Assembly (NCBI RefSeq): GCF_947242115.1
Contig: NC_074716.1
Location: 3,636,001-3,700,000, forward strand
DNA from: Biomphalaria glabrata
Taxonomy: Eukaryota; Mollusca; Gastropoda; Planorbidae
Direction: 5' to 3'
Length of the DNA stretch: 64,000 bases
Positions 36,501-46,936 of this stretch are shown one piece after another. Position 1 is the stretch's first letter. Each line of letters opens with the position of its first letter. Below the pieces are notes generated by a model. That model ran no database searches and had not been told where the DNA came from. It saw only the letters and a list, made by a program, of their open reading frames with translations. A program made the translations under genes and the position numbers.

Positions 36501-39500
36501 ATTTATTCTATAGTTTGAAAATATTTGTTGTTTGTTTCAAAAATAGTTCAAATGTCTGTGTTGAAATTTCACATTGAGTTTATAGTACTTACGTGTTTGT
36601 TTCCTTTTATGTTGCATAATACATTTGTACTGATCTTCAGGGTAACAAATGGTGGCAAAAGGCTGATGAGCCCTGGCAAGCCTTGGCATGCTGCATGGAG
36701 ATAGCAAAAATTGAAAGATACACTGGCAGAAAGGAAGATTACATTTGTCACTTCCCAGTGCATCAGGTAAGGTTTTAGTCTAGCTGTGTTCAGAAATGTG
36801 TCATTTGTCCTTGCTTTTGAAATAAGCTTATTTAATGAAACATGTAGAGAATGTTTGACTTTGTAAAAGGAAAGTAAAGTTTTCCTTTCAGACTTTGCAA
36901 TCTAAAGGGCAGATGATGTAAAGGTCATCTGTTGATGTGGCCAACAGTTACGAGGGTTTCATGTGGCCAGCACAACAACCAACTTCCTTTACTTTTCCTT
37001 AACTAATGTCAGATACCCTGGCTGGACTCAGAGGTGCCCAAAGATCATCCAATTTAAAATCCCAGTCTTCACCAGGATTCTGATTGACTATGAAGCATAT
37101 TTAAGTAGACAATCTATCAAAGGCTTTGAAGAAATGTTAAATGAAGTTGATGTTAGTTTTGAAAAAAAAAAGTAAAAAAAGTTTTTTTTTTGCCATCCCT
37201 TTATTGTTTTTTTTTTTTTAAAACAAAGTCTTGGTTGCAATATGTATGGCAGCTATTGTAAATTCACAAATTCAATCTTTATTAAGGTCTGAACTATGTT
37301 TGTCCAACAGGATGGCTCATGCAATGGCCTCCAGCATTATGCAGCTCTAGGTCGAGATCAAGCTGGAGCTGAGTCTGTTAACCTCCATCCTTTTGAAAAT
37401 CCAAAGGATGTGTACAGTGATGTGGTGGAACTGGTACGTACAATTAAACATTTTTTTTTACACTAAAGCAAGACACCTTGCCCCTAGTTGTTCTGATAAT
37501 TGTTTTAGGTAGATATTATATGATCATTTATGTCTTTCAGAAGATGGATAGGCTATATCTTTTCATTTTTTTTAGGTGTTTTTCTATTTAAATTATGTGT
37601 AGAACAGTTGCCCTCAATAGATTTAAGGATGATATTATTGTCAGACTCTTGGCTGTGTCATTGTCTTAGGGAAGAGTGTTTCCGTTATTAACCCAGTAGC
37701 CTCTATTTCCATATTTTATTCCTGTCTTTTAAACAAAAAAAAATCTCATTGGACAAAAAATCTCTTGAGTTTCTACAAACAAACAAAAAAAAAACACATT
37801 TAAAAAGAAAACAAATGTTATTTAAAAAGTCTACTTCCAATAACATTTGATCAGAAGAAAGTAACAAAATGAAAATATCTAAAAACATCCAATGTTCATT
37901 CATAAGTTTTTTTTGTTTTTTTTTGTTTTTTAATGTGCGATTCGATTGACATTAACTGGTCACAGTTTGATTGTAGTTTTAGCTTCATATTGACCACAAA
38001 AAAAAAATTCATTCCAATTTGTCCATTCAGGTTGAAAAAATTAGAAAGAGAGATGCTGAACAGGGGAATGAAATTGCAAAAGTTTTGGAAGGATTTGTCA
38101 AACGAAAGGTAGGATTTTACAAAATAAATATATTAATGGAAACCAGAATTAGATCCTTCTCTTCAATGCTTGTTTAAAAAAAAATTATACTTGCTAAAAT
38201 TGTGTAAATAAACAAATATGGACAGTTTCTTTTCATAACTTTTGTTATAGAGGGAATGTAACTTAGAGATTACGATTGAACTCTGTTCTATGTGACAAAT
38301 CCAGGTGATTAAGCAAACCATCATGACTACAGTCTATGGAGTGACTCGGTTCGGGGCTAAGCTTCAGATCCATCGCCAGTTGAAGGATATCAAAGACTTC
38401 CCAATCGAACAAGCATGGCCGGCAAGCATTTACTTGACCCATACGACCTTCAGTTGTCTGAGAGAAATGTTTACTGCCACTAAAGATATTCAGGTTCGAG
38501 ACGATTTCTATCATAGCCTTCCATTTTTTAAATGTGTTCATTGACTTCAAGAAAACTTTTGGGTGAAGTTTTATACAGTTATCTGCAGTAAAAAAAAGAT
38601 CTTTCTCATCCTTGGTAATTCTAACACAGAAATGTTTCCATGAATGTCAAATGTTTTGTTTTGATAAATTGATAATGTAGTGTGAAATAAACATTTTTTA
38701 TTATTTCCACCAGGACTGGTTGACAGAAACTGCTAGACAGATTTCAACTTTTGCTCCCGTTGACTGGGTTACTCCCCTTGGTTTTCCTGTTCTTCAACCT
38801 TACTTTAAGAAAATTTCTAAGGCTGAAACTAAACATGACAAATTGTAAGTACAGGAGCAGCTTTCAGAGAAGTTATAGCCGCTTTTGTTAGTCAATTACT
38901 AAGTTATAGCCACTTTTGTTAGTCAATCACTAAGTTATAGCCACTTTTGTTAGTCAATCACTAAATCATGTAATATTCAAAAGTTATGTGCAATATCAGA
39001 GTTCATAATTTGATAAGTTATATAATGTCTGTTGCTATATGCCTGTGGGTTTGCTAGGGTAAAAAGAGCTATATGAAGTATGAAATGTAATAAGATACAA
39101 TTGTGGTAGAATGATTTCTGAATAATAATGGCTTTTGTATCAAGACCAAATATTCTTCTGTATACATTAACATACTTCGTTAGCTGTATAAGCTAGTTTG
39201 TTTTAAAAAAAAGGTTGTTGAAAAGATATAATTCAAACATAATTGTACAGAACTAAATATTTGAATACAAATGGTCAGTAGGACAAACTATATCCTCAAA
39301 ATACTTGTAGTAATACATATTACTTATGAATGATTATGATTAATACTATAATTGATTTATAATCTGTTTGAGGGTCTGATTGACATTTCTCTTCTATGTC
39401 TACCAGTAAACCTAATGGCATGAAACAAAAGAATGCCTTCCCACCAAACTTTATCCATTCCCTGGACTCTACGCACATGATGTTAACATCTTTGTATTGT

Positions 39501-42500
39501 ATGCAGTAAGTAACTGATGCTTTGACTATTATCTGAGTGATTTGGACTTTTAGGGAACATTTTAAAATTGTATGTAAATTTATTTAACTCTTCAAGACCG
39601 CAATGACGCTGACAGCGTCCAGTCCCCCGGCCATGATAACGTAATGACGCTTCCAGTGTCCAATCACTATTTCCCTGTTTACTTCTTTTTCTTTTCTAAT
39701 CCACGTTTTCAATCCCTTAAATGGTTTAAGTGAATTATTCATCCCTAGATCTAGTAAAAGTAGTAAACGAAAGGGGGCGTCGCCCCAGCCATGCCCTAGT
39801 ATATCTAGAAAGAAACCTCACTAAAAGTGTAAATATTGATAAAGTTTGTTTTGTTATGTTTTTTTTAATAGATCAATTATTTCATACAATAATAATGATT
39901 GAGGACTGTTGAAATATTCTTTTTTTTACTTGGGAAAGTCAGTTTTTAAAGATCAAATAAAAAAAAAATAAATTTTCATATCTGAAATTACCTAATTTTT
40001 TTTCCAGTGACTATCTATAACATTGAAAGATAAATTATCTTGTAGTACATTCAATTTCCAACAAAATTTTATATAACATGTCTATGTTTTAACAAACAGA
40101 AAAAACAGTATGACGTTTATAAAAAGGCATATGTGATAAAAATTGTGGGGAAAAAAAAATAATTCCGGTAGAATGAGACAAAAATTACGTTTTTTAAGAG
40201 TTAATAATTTTTTTCTTTCTCTAGTGCTGGTACTACTTTTGTCTCTGTTCATGACTGCTACTGGACCCATGCATGTGATGTGCCTATTATGAACAAAGTA
40301 AGTGTCTAGAATTATCATGCGATGTAACAGAATTCTCTCCACTATTATTTTTGTGCACACACAGGCTGTTCTAATAGCTTAAAGTTGCTGTTTGAAATTT
40401 TCAGATCTGCAGGGAACAATTTGTCAGCATGCACAAACAGCCATTGTTGGAAGATTTGTCTGAACATTTGATTGACCAAGTGAAGAAATACTCTCAACTA
40501 CCTCATTTGTAAGTACTATTACTATTAGCTGGTAATGCTCTAGATTGTGGTAAGAAAGATGTTTTTTTATTTGCCAACGTGGCACAAATTATCAAAAGAG
40601 AACAATTTATTTAAAGTCTTTTTGTAGACCTTTTCGTTTGTTTTATCTTGGGTGTAGTAACCAGAAGTTTGACCCTGCATCTGTATGGAGACATGCTGAT
40701 AGGACTAGCCATTAGTAAAAATTGGCAGTTGCTCAAGAAACATTTTATTTTTGTGAGACTATTCTCTTTTGCTTGTTCAGAACCACATTTGTTTGACCCA
40801 TTCTGAACAGCATCACATTTGTTTGACCCATTCTGAACAGCATCACATTTGTTTGACCCATTCTGAACAGCACCACATTCGTTTGACCCATTCTGAACAG
40901 CATCACATTTGTTTGACCCATTCTGAACAGCATCACATTTGTTTGACCCATTCTGAACAGCACCACATTCGTTTGACCCATTCTGAACAGCACCAAATTC
41001 GTTTGACCCATTCTGAACAGCATCACATTTGTTTGACCCATTCTGAACAGCATCACATTTGTTTGACCAACTCTGAACAACATCACATTTGGTTAATAAA
41101 AAATGTTATGAATGTATATAAAAGGTTTAACTTTTTAAAATGTGTGCCCTTTGTGTCTGCTAAATGCTGACTATTTTCTGTCATATTGGTACATTATGTT
41201 TGTTTTTATTGCCTAGTTGGCTGATTATGTCATTGATTTAGGTTTGCTATCTATTTTCTGTCATATTGGTACATTATGTTTGTTTTTATTGCCTAGTTGG
41301 CTGATTATGTCATTGATTTAGGTTTGCTATCTATTTTCTGTCATATTGGTACATTATGTTTGTTTTTATTGCCTAGTTGGCTGATTATGTCATTGATTTA
41401 GGTTTGCGATCTATTTTCTGTCATATTGGTACATTATGTTTGTTTTTATTGCCTAGTTGGCTGATTATGTCATTGATTTAGGTTTGCGATAATTGGTTCT
41501 GATCCAACATGGTCTTCTTACACATTAGTTATGGATCTTTCCAGATATGTGTTAAAAATAACTGTCTATTGGTACTTACTGGTACTTAAATTTTTTAACT
41601 CGCAAAGTGATGTGTTGAACTCTGTTGAATTATTATTGAAATAAACGAATGAAGATCTAATTGGTGTTAATGTCAAGTTAAATTTGTTTCCTTTTGATGT
41701 CTTGAAGAAGCTCAGTATTGAGATATTGTTAGATTGTATTTACCTTAATGCCTTTTGATAAATTCTCAAGGTTTTGTTCTCACTATATGGAGTAAATTTT
41801 CAAAAAAAAAATTACTATATAGATTAGTTGGTCAGGCAAATAAAATGACATTATACAAAAACTAGAACTTAACAAGCTGTTTAAACATGATTTGATCTAT
41901 TCCAGGCAAGAGGAACTAAAAGACAAAAATGTAGCCTCATTATTGAAACTGCTGACTGATATTCCAAGAAGAGGTAATACTATTCTTTGATCTTTGCTTT
42001 TCTAGTCCATCTTGTTTTTTGATTCCTTTATAACGAGAAGGTTTTGTTATGCTTTTAATTATTATTATTATAGCTTTTATATAGCGCTACTTTCATGCCT
42101 ATAGCATGCTCAGAGCGCGTTTGGTCCAATTTCATTTGTGAACCAGTGGGGGGGGGGGGGAGGGGGTATCTAGGAGTTGGTTTTCCGTGCTGCCTTTAGG
42201 CGCTCAGTAAATACAACTCTGCCCGAGTCGGGTGTCAAACCTCGAGCCCTTTTCTAGGTAGCCAAGCCAAGTTCAAGCGCACTTGGCCTCTGGACCACGC
42301 TTCCCACCATTTCATTCTTAGTACTCATAGTTTATAAATAATTATGTTGTCATGAAGTTTTTGGCAACCGAGCATTTTAAACTTATTCCATGACCTTTTG
42401 ATGGCTACAGATTGATATGAAATACATAGTCATTCTAAAATCCCATGTATTTTTTAATTTTTTTTTTGAAATCTCATTTCTTTTCAATTTTAATTTTCGT

Positions 42501-42925
42501 GTGTACTTAAAACCTTTGTCTTTGTTAGCCCACTTTATACAGACTATTATAAGAGTACATAATGTGAAATAAATTCCTCCTATAGTGTAGTTCATTTTGT
42601 GCAATGACAATAAAGAAAACATTTAAGTGGCTAATTGTATAGGCACATTTAGTTCACATGCAGTAACGTTTTAAGAGTCATGGAACAAAGTAACTAGTAA
42701 CTACACAAACTGCTTGACACTTTTTGTTAATTTATTGAGATCTATGAAACATTTTTTTGTGTTTTTCCATAGTTACATTTGATTTCAAAACTTTTATATA
42801 TAGCCTATATATATATATATTTATTTATTTATTTATATAGATTGATATAACACTTTTTTTTTTATTCTTCCATAGGTACATTTGATTTAAACAATGTCCT
42901 CAAGTCAACTTATTTCTTCAGTTGA
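21527..42925 (+). CDS. POLRMT: Mitochondrial DNA-directed RNA polymerase
   Basis: Thirty-two exons: 21527-21659, 22727-22897, 23543-24639, 25585-25683, 25808-25966, 26364-26432, 27147-27248, 28412-28555, 29083-29176, 30461-30534, 30729-30860, 31185-31301, 31748-31789, 32042-32118, 32295-32364, 32989-33124, 33408-33538, 33674-33774, 33939-34059, 34190-34274, 34392-34503, 35602-35680, 36641-36766, 37311-37433, 38031-38108, 38305-38493, 38714-38844, 39407-39505, 40225-40297, 40405-40508, 41906-41973, 42876-42925. The sum is 4386 bp, or 1461 residues (human 1230). The Arg/Lys/Ser-rich, acid-poor start (residues 1-44) fits a mitochondrial targeting peptide. A Ser/Lys-rich exon covers ~102-467. A PPR-type helix pair lies near 500-553. 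Then comes the T7-like catalytic domain: [30 protein letters not shown]-like segment, motif [17 protein letters not shown] (~1158), motif [15 protein letters not shown] (~1223), motif [10 protein letters not shown] with the catalytic Asp (~1370), and the family C-terminus STYFFS. It transcribes mtDNA and makes replication primers in the matrix. Confidence 0.98.
24930..25400 (-). repeat. Interspersed repeat R, two degenerate units
   Basis: POLRMT intron 3 carries a block with the words TTTCAGCTTGATCCGAAAAT and GTGTGGGAGAAATAGC near 25310-25350. A weaker related unit (CAACTTGATCGGAGAATGTG) lies near 25097. The reverse complement resembles 45595-45835, so the family is dispersed. No coding capacity is visible and the class is unknown. 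Confidence 0.6.
25985..26175. repeat. Degenerate short tandem repeat in POLRMT intron 5
   Basis: Units of about 30 bp built on GTTGTTATCATGTTAAATCT recur three to six times with decay. Confidence 0.7.
26725..27110. repeat. Degenerate tandem repeat in POLRMT intron 6
   Basis: Roughly a dozen decayed units of about 25-35 bp share the theme TTTGACTAATGGACCTAAAGA. The unit length drifts, so this is an old array. No coding meaning is seen. Confidence 0.75.
30041..30225 (-). repeat. SINE family 1, partial
   Basis: Central and right part of the family in POLRMT intron 9: AAGGTCATCTGTTTCTGTGG, the GTCATGTGGCCAGTACAA block and the AGTTGGGTGGACTCAG block. The tRNA-like head is missing. Confidence 0.75.
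30980..31135. repeat. Short tandem repeat in POLRMT intron 11
   Basis: About five units of 25-30 bp on the theme CATCTATCTGGTCATAGTAT. Confidence 0.75.
32366..32930. repeat. 40-bp minisatellite in POLRMT intron 15
   Basis: About thirteen head-to-tail units of 40 bp built on CTTGCTTGTACCTGTACTTC then TAAAACTAGTGACTTTTTA. Inner units are almost identical and the edge units are more diverged, which points to recent expansion or homogenisation. It begins directly after the exon 15 donor (GTACCT at 32365), and the first units include donor-like GTACCT words. Confidence 0.92.
34540..35455. repeat. 50-52-bp minisatellite in POLRMT intron 21
   Basis: About seventeen to eighteen units built on TAATAATGTTGTGTGGTGGG then TACATCACTTCAAAACAGAG. 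Length varies by a GT dinucleotide. Variants (GTTG/GGTG, CAAAA/CCAAA) alternate in blocks, suggesting higher-order duplication. It fills most of the intron. Confidence 0.92.
36150..36300. repeat. Degenerate ~33-bp repeat in POLRMT intron 22
   Basis: Three to four decayed units share TTCAGGGTTTGAATCATGGT-like sequence. The array is short and old. Confidence 0.5.
36867..37085 (-). repeat. SINE family 1, head-truncated
   Basis: Copy in POLRMT intron 23 from the TTTTCCTTTCAGACTTTGCA block through TGTGGCCAGCACAACAACC to CCAGTCTTCACCAGGATTC, where the tRNA-like head breaks off. Confidence 0.8.
38855..38970. repeat. 33-bp tandem triplet in POLRMT intron 27
   Basis: Three units on AAGTTATAGCCACTTTTGTT then AGTCAATCACT, very similar to one another. 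Confidence 0.85.
39584..40204. mobile_element. Possible piggyBac-type MITE in POLRMT intron 28
   Basis: A 621-bp interval is bounded by TTAA at both ends (39584-39587 and 40201-40204). Weak inverted ends read TTAACTCTTCAAGACCGCAA and, reversed on the right, TTAACTCTTAAAAAACG. The left end also carries repeats of CAATGACGCT with small changes. TTAA is common in AT-rich DNA and the inverted match beyond about 9 bp is weak, so this is tentative. Confidence 0.35.
40778..41095. repeat. 30-bp minisatellite in POLRMT intron 30
   Basis: Ten to eleven units of CACATTTGTTTGACCCATTC then TGAACAGCAT, almost without change. The unit length is a multiple of three and has no stops, so open frames appear on both strands. 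These are artefacts of the array, not genes. Confidence 0.95.
41171..41490. repeat. 80-bp tandem repeat, four copies, POLRMT intron 30
   Basis: Four units start at 41171, 41251, 41331 and 41411 with CTATTTTCTGTCATATTGGT. Units are essentially identical apart from CTAT/CGAT near the unit end. The array is either very young or an assembly-sensitive repeat. Confidence 0.95.
42046..42312 (-). repeat. tRNA-derived SINE, family 3
   Basis: Begins with TATTATTATAGCTTTTATAT and AGCGCTACTTTCATGC, contains a long G run, and ends with AGGTAGCCAAGCCAAGTTCA then CTCTGGACCACGCTTCCCACC. Read leftward, the end gives a tRNA-like head (GTGGTCCAGAGGCCAAG) and a GGTTTGACACCC B-box-like word. The same right-end sequence appears reversed at the very end of the window (63955-64000). 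It lies in the last intron of POLRMT. Confidence 0.7.
42655..42800 (+). pseudogene. Decayed copy of the POLRMT last-exon acceptor region (copy C)
   Basis: The polypyrimidine tract and acceptor region TTTTTCCATAGTTACATTTG resembles the true last exon boundary at 42865-42890 (CTTCCATAGGTACATTTG). The upstream 100 bp resembles 44370-44465. The coding part dies after a few codons. It is a tandem duplicate of the terminal exon boundary, upstream of the real exon. Confidence 0.6.
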
Positions 42926-43076
42926 TTTAGACTATTTTGACTTTGAAATGCAGGAAAGGAAAAAGACTTGAGTCATTTTAGTTTCTATGTATAAAAGAAA
43001 TACTACTTTGACAAAAAAATACTAAGCCCAATCAATGAAGGCCTAGTGGAAATGATGAGAATGCTGCTTCGCTCAA

Positions 43077-43082
43077 AATAAA
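43077..43082 (+). terminator. Candidate POLRMT polyadenylation signal
   Basis: AATAAA lies 152 bp after the POLRMT stop codon. Later AATAAA words at 44022 and near 45547 are alternatives. Which is used cannot be decided from sequence. Confidence 0.4.
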
Positions 43083-44159
43083 ACTTCCTAACTCAATGGA
43101 CAAGACATTAAGCAATTGCTTGAGTAAAAGCCTGACCGTTGACTGATTCACTAAAGAAGATGTCTTCTGGCTAGGAGAGGAATAGAAATTTGCTTGTGTT
43201 TACCATTGCACCATCTTTACCGTGTACAGCAAAGGTTTTATGATGATAAGTGAGAGATAATTGGATACTATCATGACAGTAATGCTGCCTAACAAATCTA
43301 ACATTGGTAAATCATGTTACCATTACATGAATTTTATCTAGCTCAAGGCTGTCCACCTTTGTGACTGTCATACATCTTATTTTGTATTCTACTTTAGATA
43401 TATCTTAAAACCTTGCCAGTTCTGGGTTTAAAAACCAAGGGAAAACAACATTGGTCTGTTGTATGTAGATGAAATTATAAGCCATAATTGTTGATCAAAT
43501 TTTTTTTACTGAATATTTTTCAGCCTAAAGTAAATGTAATCCACACTATTAATTTGCTCAGGTTCTGTAAAAGGAATAGTTAGTTTGATCCTGTAACTAG
43601 TGTCATGTACAAGAAATCTGGTATAAACATCTTAATGTTTGTACAGAACTATGCATCTGAAGAAAAAGTCTATCAAAACTTTGCTAGTTGAAAAAAACTT
43701 CAACATTAAGTAACCTGATCCTTACAGTTTGTAATTACATTACATGTGATTTCTCTTCTTTACATAAGTAACCTCTATTTACAATCTCTAATTGAAATAA
43801 TGGGATTCAACTTGACCTTGTCCTTCTTGCTGAGGAAGAACTAGTCAACACGATGTTAAGGGTAATAGTCTTGTGTGTTTGGTTGCAGGGATGCCATCAA
43901 CTATTTGCTGTTTCTATGTGGATTGATGCACCGGTATCTAATGAGAAAATGTATTGCTTGACTTCCATTGGTGATCCTCTCAGAACTGTGTATCTGGTCT
44001 TTGGAAACATTTCAGAAAGAAAATAAATGAAAAATGTTTTCCTTAGAAGCACATGACTAAAAGTGTTCCACTGAAAATTTAGAGCGGCAGATTAGCTTTC
44101 AATGTTTTGATTCCTATACGCAGAAAGACATTTCCATGTTTTGTAAATTCCTCATTTTC

Positions 44160-44335
44160 AACTTGTATATGTGCCATTAGAGTATGGGCTGCCTGAATCA
44201 GCCAGGTAAACCAGTGACTAAAAGATTTAGTCTCTAATTCACATGCACGGCTAGATTAAACACATGGGATGTGTGTAGGAGGCAATGATTTTGTTTTGAA
44301 GAGTGTCTGTAATTTATAAGATGAGAAATATAGCT
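44160..44335 (+). repeat. LINE-A 3' end fragment
   Basis: GTGCCATTAGAGTATGGGCT, CTGAATCAGCCAGGTAAACC and the end ATTTATAAGATGAGAAATA correspond to 8180-8312 of the LINE-A copy, with many changes. It is directly downstream of POLRMT and upstream of the extra terminal-exon copy. Confidence 0.75.
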
Positions 44336-44369
44336 CTACAGAAGGACAATGTCTGTTTCTGTTTTTTAT

Positions 44370-44510
44370 TAAGAGCACATGATGAAAGTAATTACACAAA
44401 TTGTTTATAACTTTGTTTAGATGTAGTGAAATCTATAAAACATTTTTTTTTTTGCTCTTCCATAGGTACATTCTAATTAAACAATGTTCTTAAGATTTCT
44501 ATAAATTGTT
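44370..44510 (+). pseudogene. Decayed copy of the POLRMT last exon (copy B)
   Basis: CTCTTCCATAGGTACATTCT, then AATTAAACAATGTTCTTAAG, closely follows the true last exon (CTTCCATAGGTACATTTGAT, TTAAACAATGTCCTCAAG at 42868-42905). The acceptor AG is kept. Relative to the real exon, the codons for [11 protein letters not shown] are disrupted by an early stop. It lies about 1.5 kb past the true stop. Confidence 0.75.
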
Positions 44511-44579
44511 GCATATTAGAATTAAGAACAAGTTGTATCTACTGCTAGCTGTTAGATGTTGTTTAACTAGTAGATGGGC

Positions 44580-44745
44580 TGGTAGATGTACACATCTGCT
44601 GGTATTGGGAGATATAAAACAGCTGGTAGATGTAGGTCTGCTGGTATTGGGAGATTTAAATCAGCTGGTAGATGTAGGTCTGCTGGTATTGGGAGATTTA
44701 AATCAGCTGGTAAATGTAGGTCTGCTGGTATCAGCTCTTAGGGTT
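44580..44745. repeat. 42-bp tandem repeat, about four copies
   Basis: Units built on GCTGGTATTGGGAGATTTAA then ATCAGCTGGTAGATGTAGGT. They are nearly identical and keep an open frame by chance. Confidence 0.9.
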
Positions 44746-45014
44746 CGGAAATAAGATGTGAATTAAAATCAGCACTTTAAGAGTATATAGAGACAGATCT
44801 ATGTATATTTGGAAGTACAAGGACTATCCATGCTCAAGATAGCTGAGCATGTAGAACACCAATAACCTTGGACTAAGAAAACACCAAATACTTATATACT
44901 GTACTGACTTGTGCCAATATAAAAGTATCCATCTACATACTATCCATTATTTCTAATTGCTATTTGGATCTCAGCAATGGGTGACATTAACATTGCTTGT
45001 ATAAACACATTGTT

Positions 45015-45201
45015 CAATGGACCTCATTCACCAATCGTAAACAAACAATATATAGCCACATGATTCTCTATCTCTTCTATACAAATTACGATCTAATTTT
45101 AATACACAGTGGCTATCACAAGACAGTTTTTTTTTTCGTTCTTTTATCAATATTATCACGTGACTAAATGTTTGTTTACGATTGGTGAATGAGGTCCATT
45201 G
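45015..45201. mobile_element. MITE with 32-bp perfect terminal inverted repeats
   Basis: The left end CAATGGACCTCATTCACCAA continues TCGTAAACAAAC and is matched exactly in reverse complement at the right end (45170-45201). The whole is 187 bp and non-coding, with further imperfect inward symmetry. The target duplication is unresolved (TTGTT is one possibility), so the superfamily is not assigned. Confidence 0.85.
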
Positions 45202-45594
45202 TTAACAAAAGAAAAGTGACAAAAAGCTTAATTACTTCATTAGGTCTGGGTAGACCAAGTTGTTCCCATGTGACAAGAAATTCACTTTATTTTATCTTGC
45301 TGCCGATGCATGCTTAATTGTTGCTTTTGTTTTCTAATAATTAGATTGTAAGGGCTTGTAGATTTAAGTCCTGAATTTGTGTGCTTGCAATGTCGTTATA
45401 AAGAGTTTGTCAGAGAGTTTGTCAAAATAGAGAATGAAGTGATAAAGAAATGATAACAGAGCTGGTGCTCAAATATGCCTTGAGTTTTACTTTTTATATT
45501 GTAACAATTGCCAAATTTATCTGTGATATAATTATTATGCAAATAATAAAAACATAAACTTTGAAAAAAAATTGCTGTTCATTCTTTGTTTGGG

Positions 45595-45835
45595 TCAACA
45601 TATACGAGCAATCATGACTAAGCTTATATAAACTCACTCACTCTGTCTTGTGTGGTACACATTTTGTACACGTTATTTCTCCCACACCCAATCTTGGATA
45701 ATGCTGAAATTTTGCACAATTATTTCTTTAACCTGACAACACAAGAATCAATAACAGAAATAAACCAATTAGTTATTGCTTTTTTTTTCTATTAATTAAC
45801 TTGAACATAAACTTGTTTCTAAATCAGTTTATCAT
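45595..45835 (+). repeat. Interspersed repeat R, forward copy
   Basis: Contains TTATTTCTCCCACACCCAAT, TGCTGAAATTTTGCACAATT and AACTCACTCACTCTGTC. The reverse complement of 25290-25385 carries matching words in the same order. Same unknown family as in POLRMT intron 3. Confidence 0.6.
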
Positions 45836-46936
45836 ACTGAGTTTATTAGATATAAAGTTATCTAAAGTAATATAAGTGGATCAGATATTTGGGGAGCGAA
45901 AGCTGGACACAGTCGATCATGTGGGATGTAAAGAGATCAGGTTCAGATTTTGTGGAGCAATATGTCAACAACTAAGATGTTATTACAATGCACCACAATG
46001 TACACAAAACAATGTAGGCCTACAACAAACACTCATTTGAGAGATGGAGTGGCCTCTCCATTGCTGAGGGAAAGCCTGGGCTGCCCACACGTCAACACTC
46101 GCCCTCTCTTCCATACTATAATTTAAATATTTGCAGGCGTTTTGCAAGATGATCATCTTTCTATGCGATCATCTGAAAGCGTTAACCGTCAAATAACCGG
46201 CTTCTCTCTCTGAAATAATTGGCACTATTTTCGTAAAAATGTACGATTGTTGCTCCTACGTCACTAGGCTAACAACTGGTGTCATCCAAAAGGTAAGTCG
46301 CATGCATGACTCACTGCGGAAGAATACTTTTCAAGTTTTCATGCTTCCGTTCTTGTATTTCTGAACCGATTTATTAATGGCAGAGGATACCTCAAGACCA
46401 CTGACATTCCGTCCCGCAATAAAGTTCTGCGTGGCCTATTGTCTCAATGTTGTGTACACAATGCAGCCGTATTCAGTGCACTGGTTTTCAAAGAAACTAT
46501 TTATTATTGTGGGAAAACTACTCTTGTGAAAAGAAATATGATTTCAAAGCTGGATATAATTTAAATAGTCTCTCCACCGAAGGCTTCAGAACTAAGCACT
46601 TGGTCGTTCCATAGCTAGAATTCTGCTATATTCTAAATTTACGAATTTGCTTTTTTTCTCTTTTAAAGATTCCAGCGAATGGTGGTGCAAAAAATTGTAT
46701 CATCAGGGGAAATAATTTCAATTTATTGTGGGCTCGAAGCATCCACGAACGCTGTCAAAAACTGATGGGCATCACTAGCCTGCTTCTTTACTTTGTTCAT
46801 TATATAGAGGTCAAAACTTTAGTAACGATTGCTTCACATTTGATTGAAAACTGTTATTATGGACAACTATGAAATAGACAAAAGAACCTTTACCGGCTGC
46901 AAATTGGTCCACCAATTAAGGTATTTAAATATTGAA
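45836..46936. other. Intergenic stretch without a recognised gene
   Basis: About 1.1 kb of slightly less AT-rich DNA. Short frames are unlike any family I recognise, and no clear repeat ends are seen. Confidence 0.5.

Noticed and set aside
40745-41170. Long open frames on both strands ([10 protein letters not shown]-type and [10 protein letters not shown]-type repeats)
   Set aside because: They come from the 30-bp minisatellite, whose unit is divisible by three and stop-free on both strands. It lies inside a POLRMT intron.
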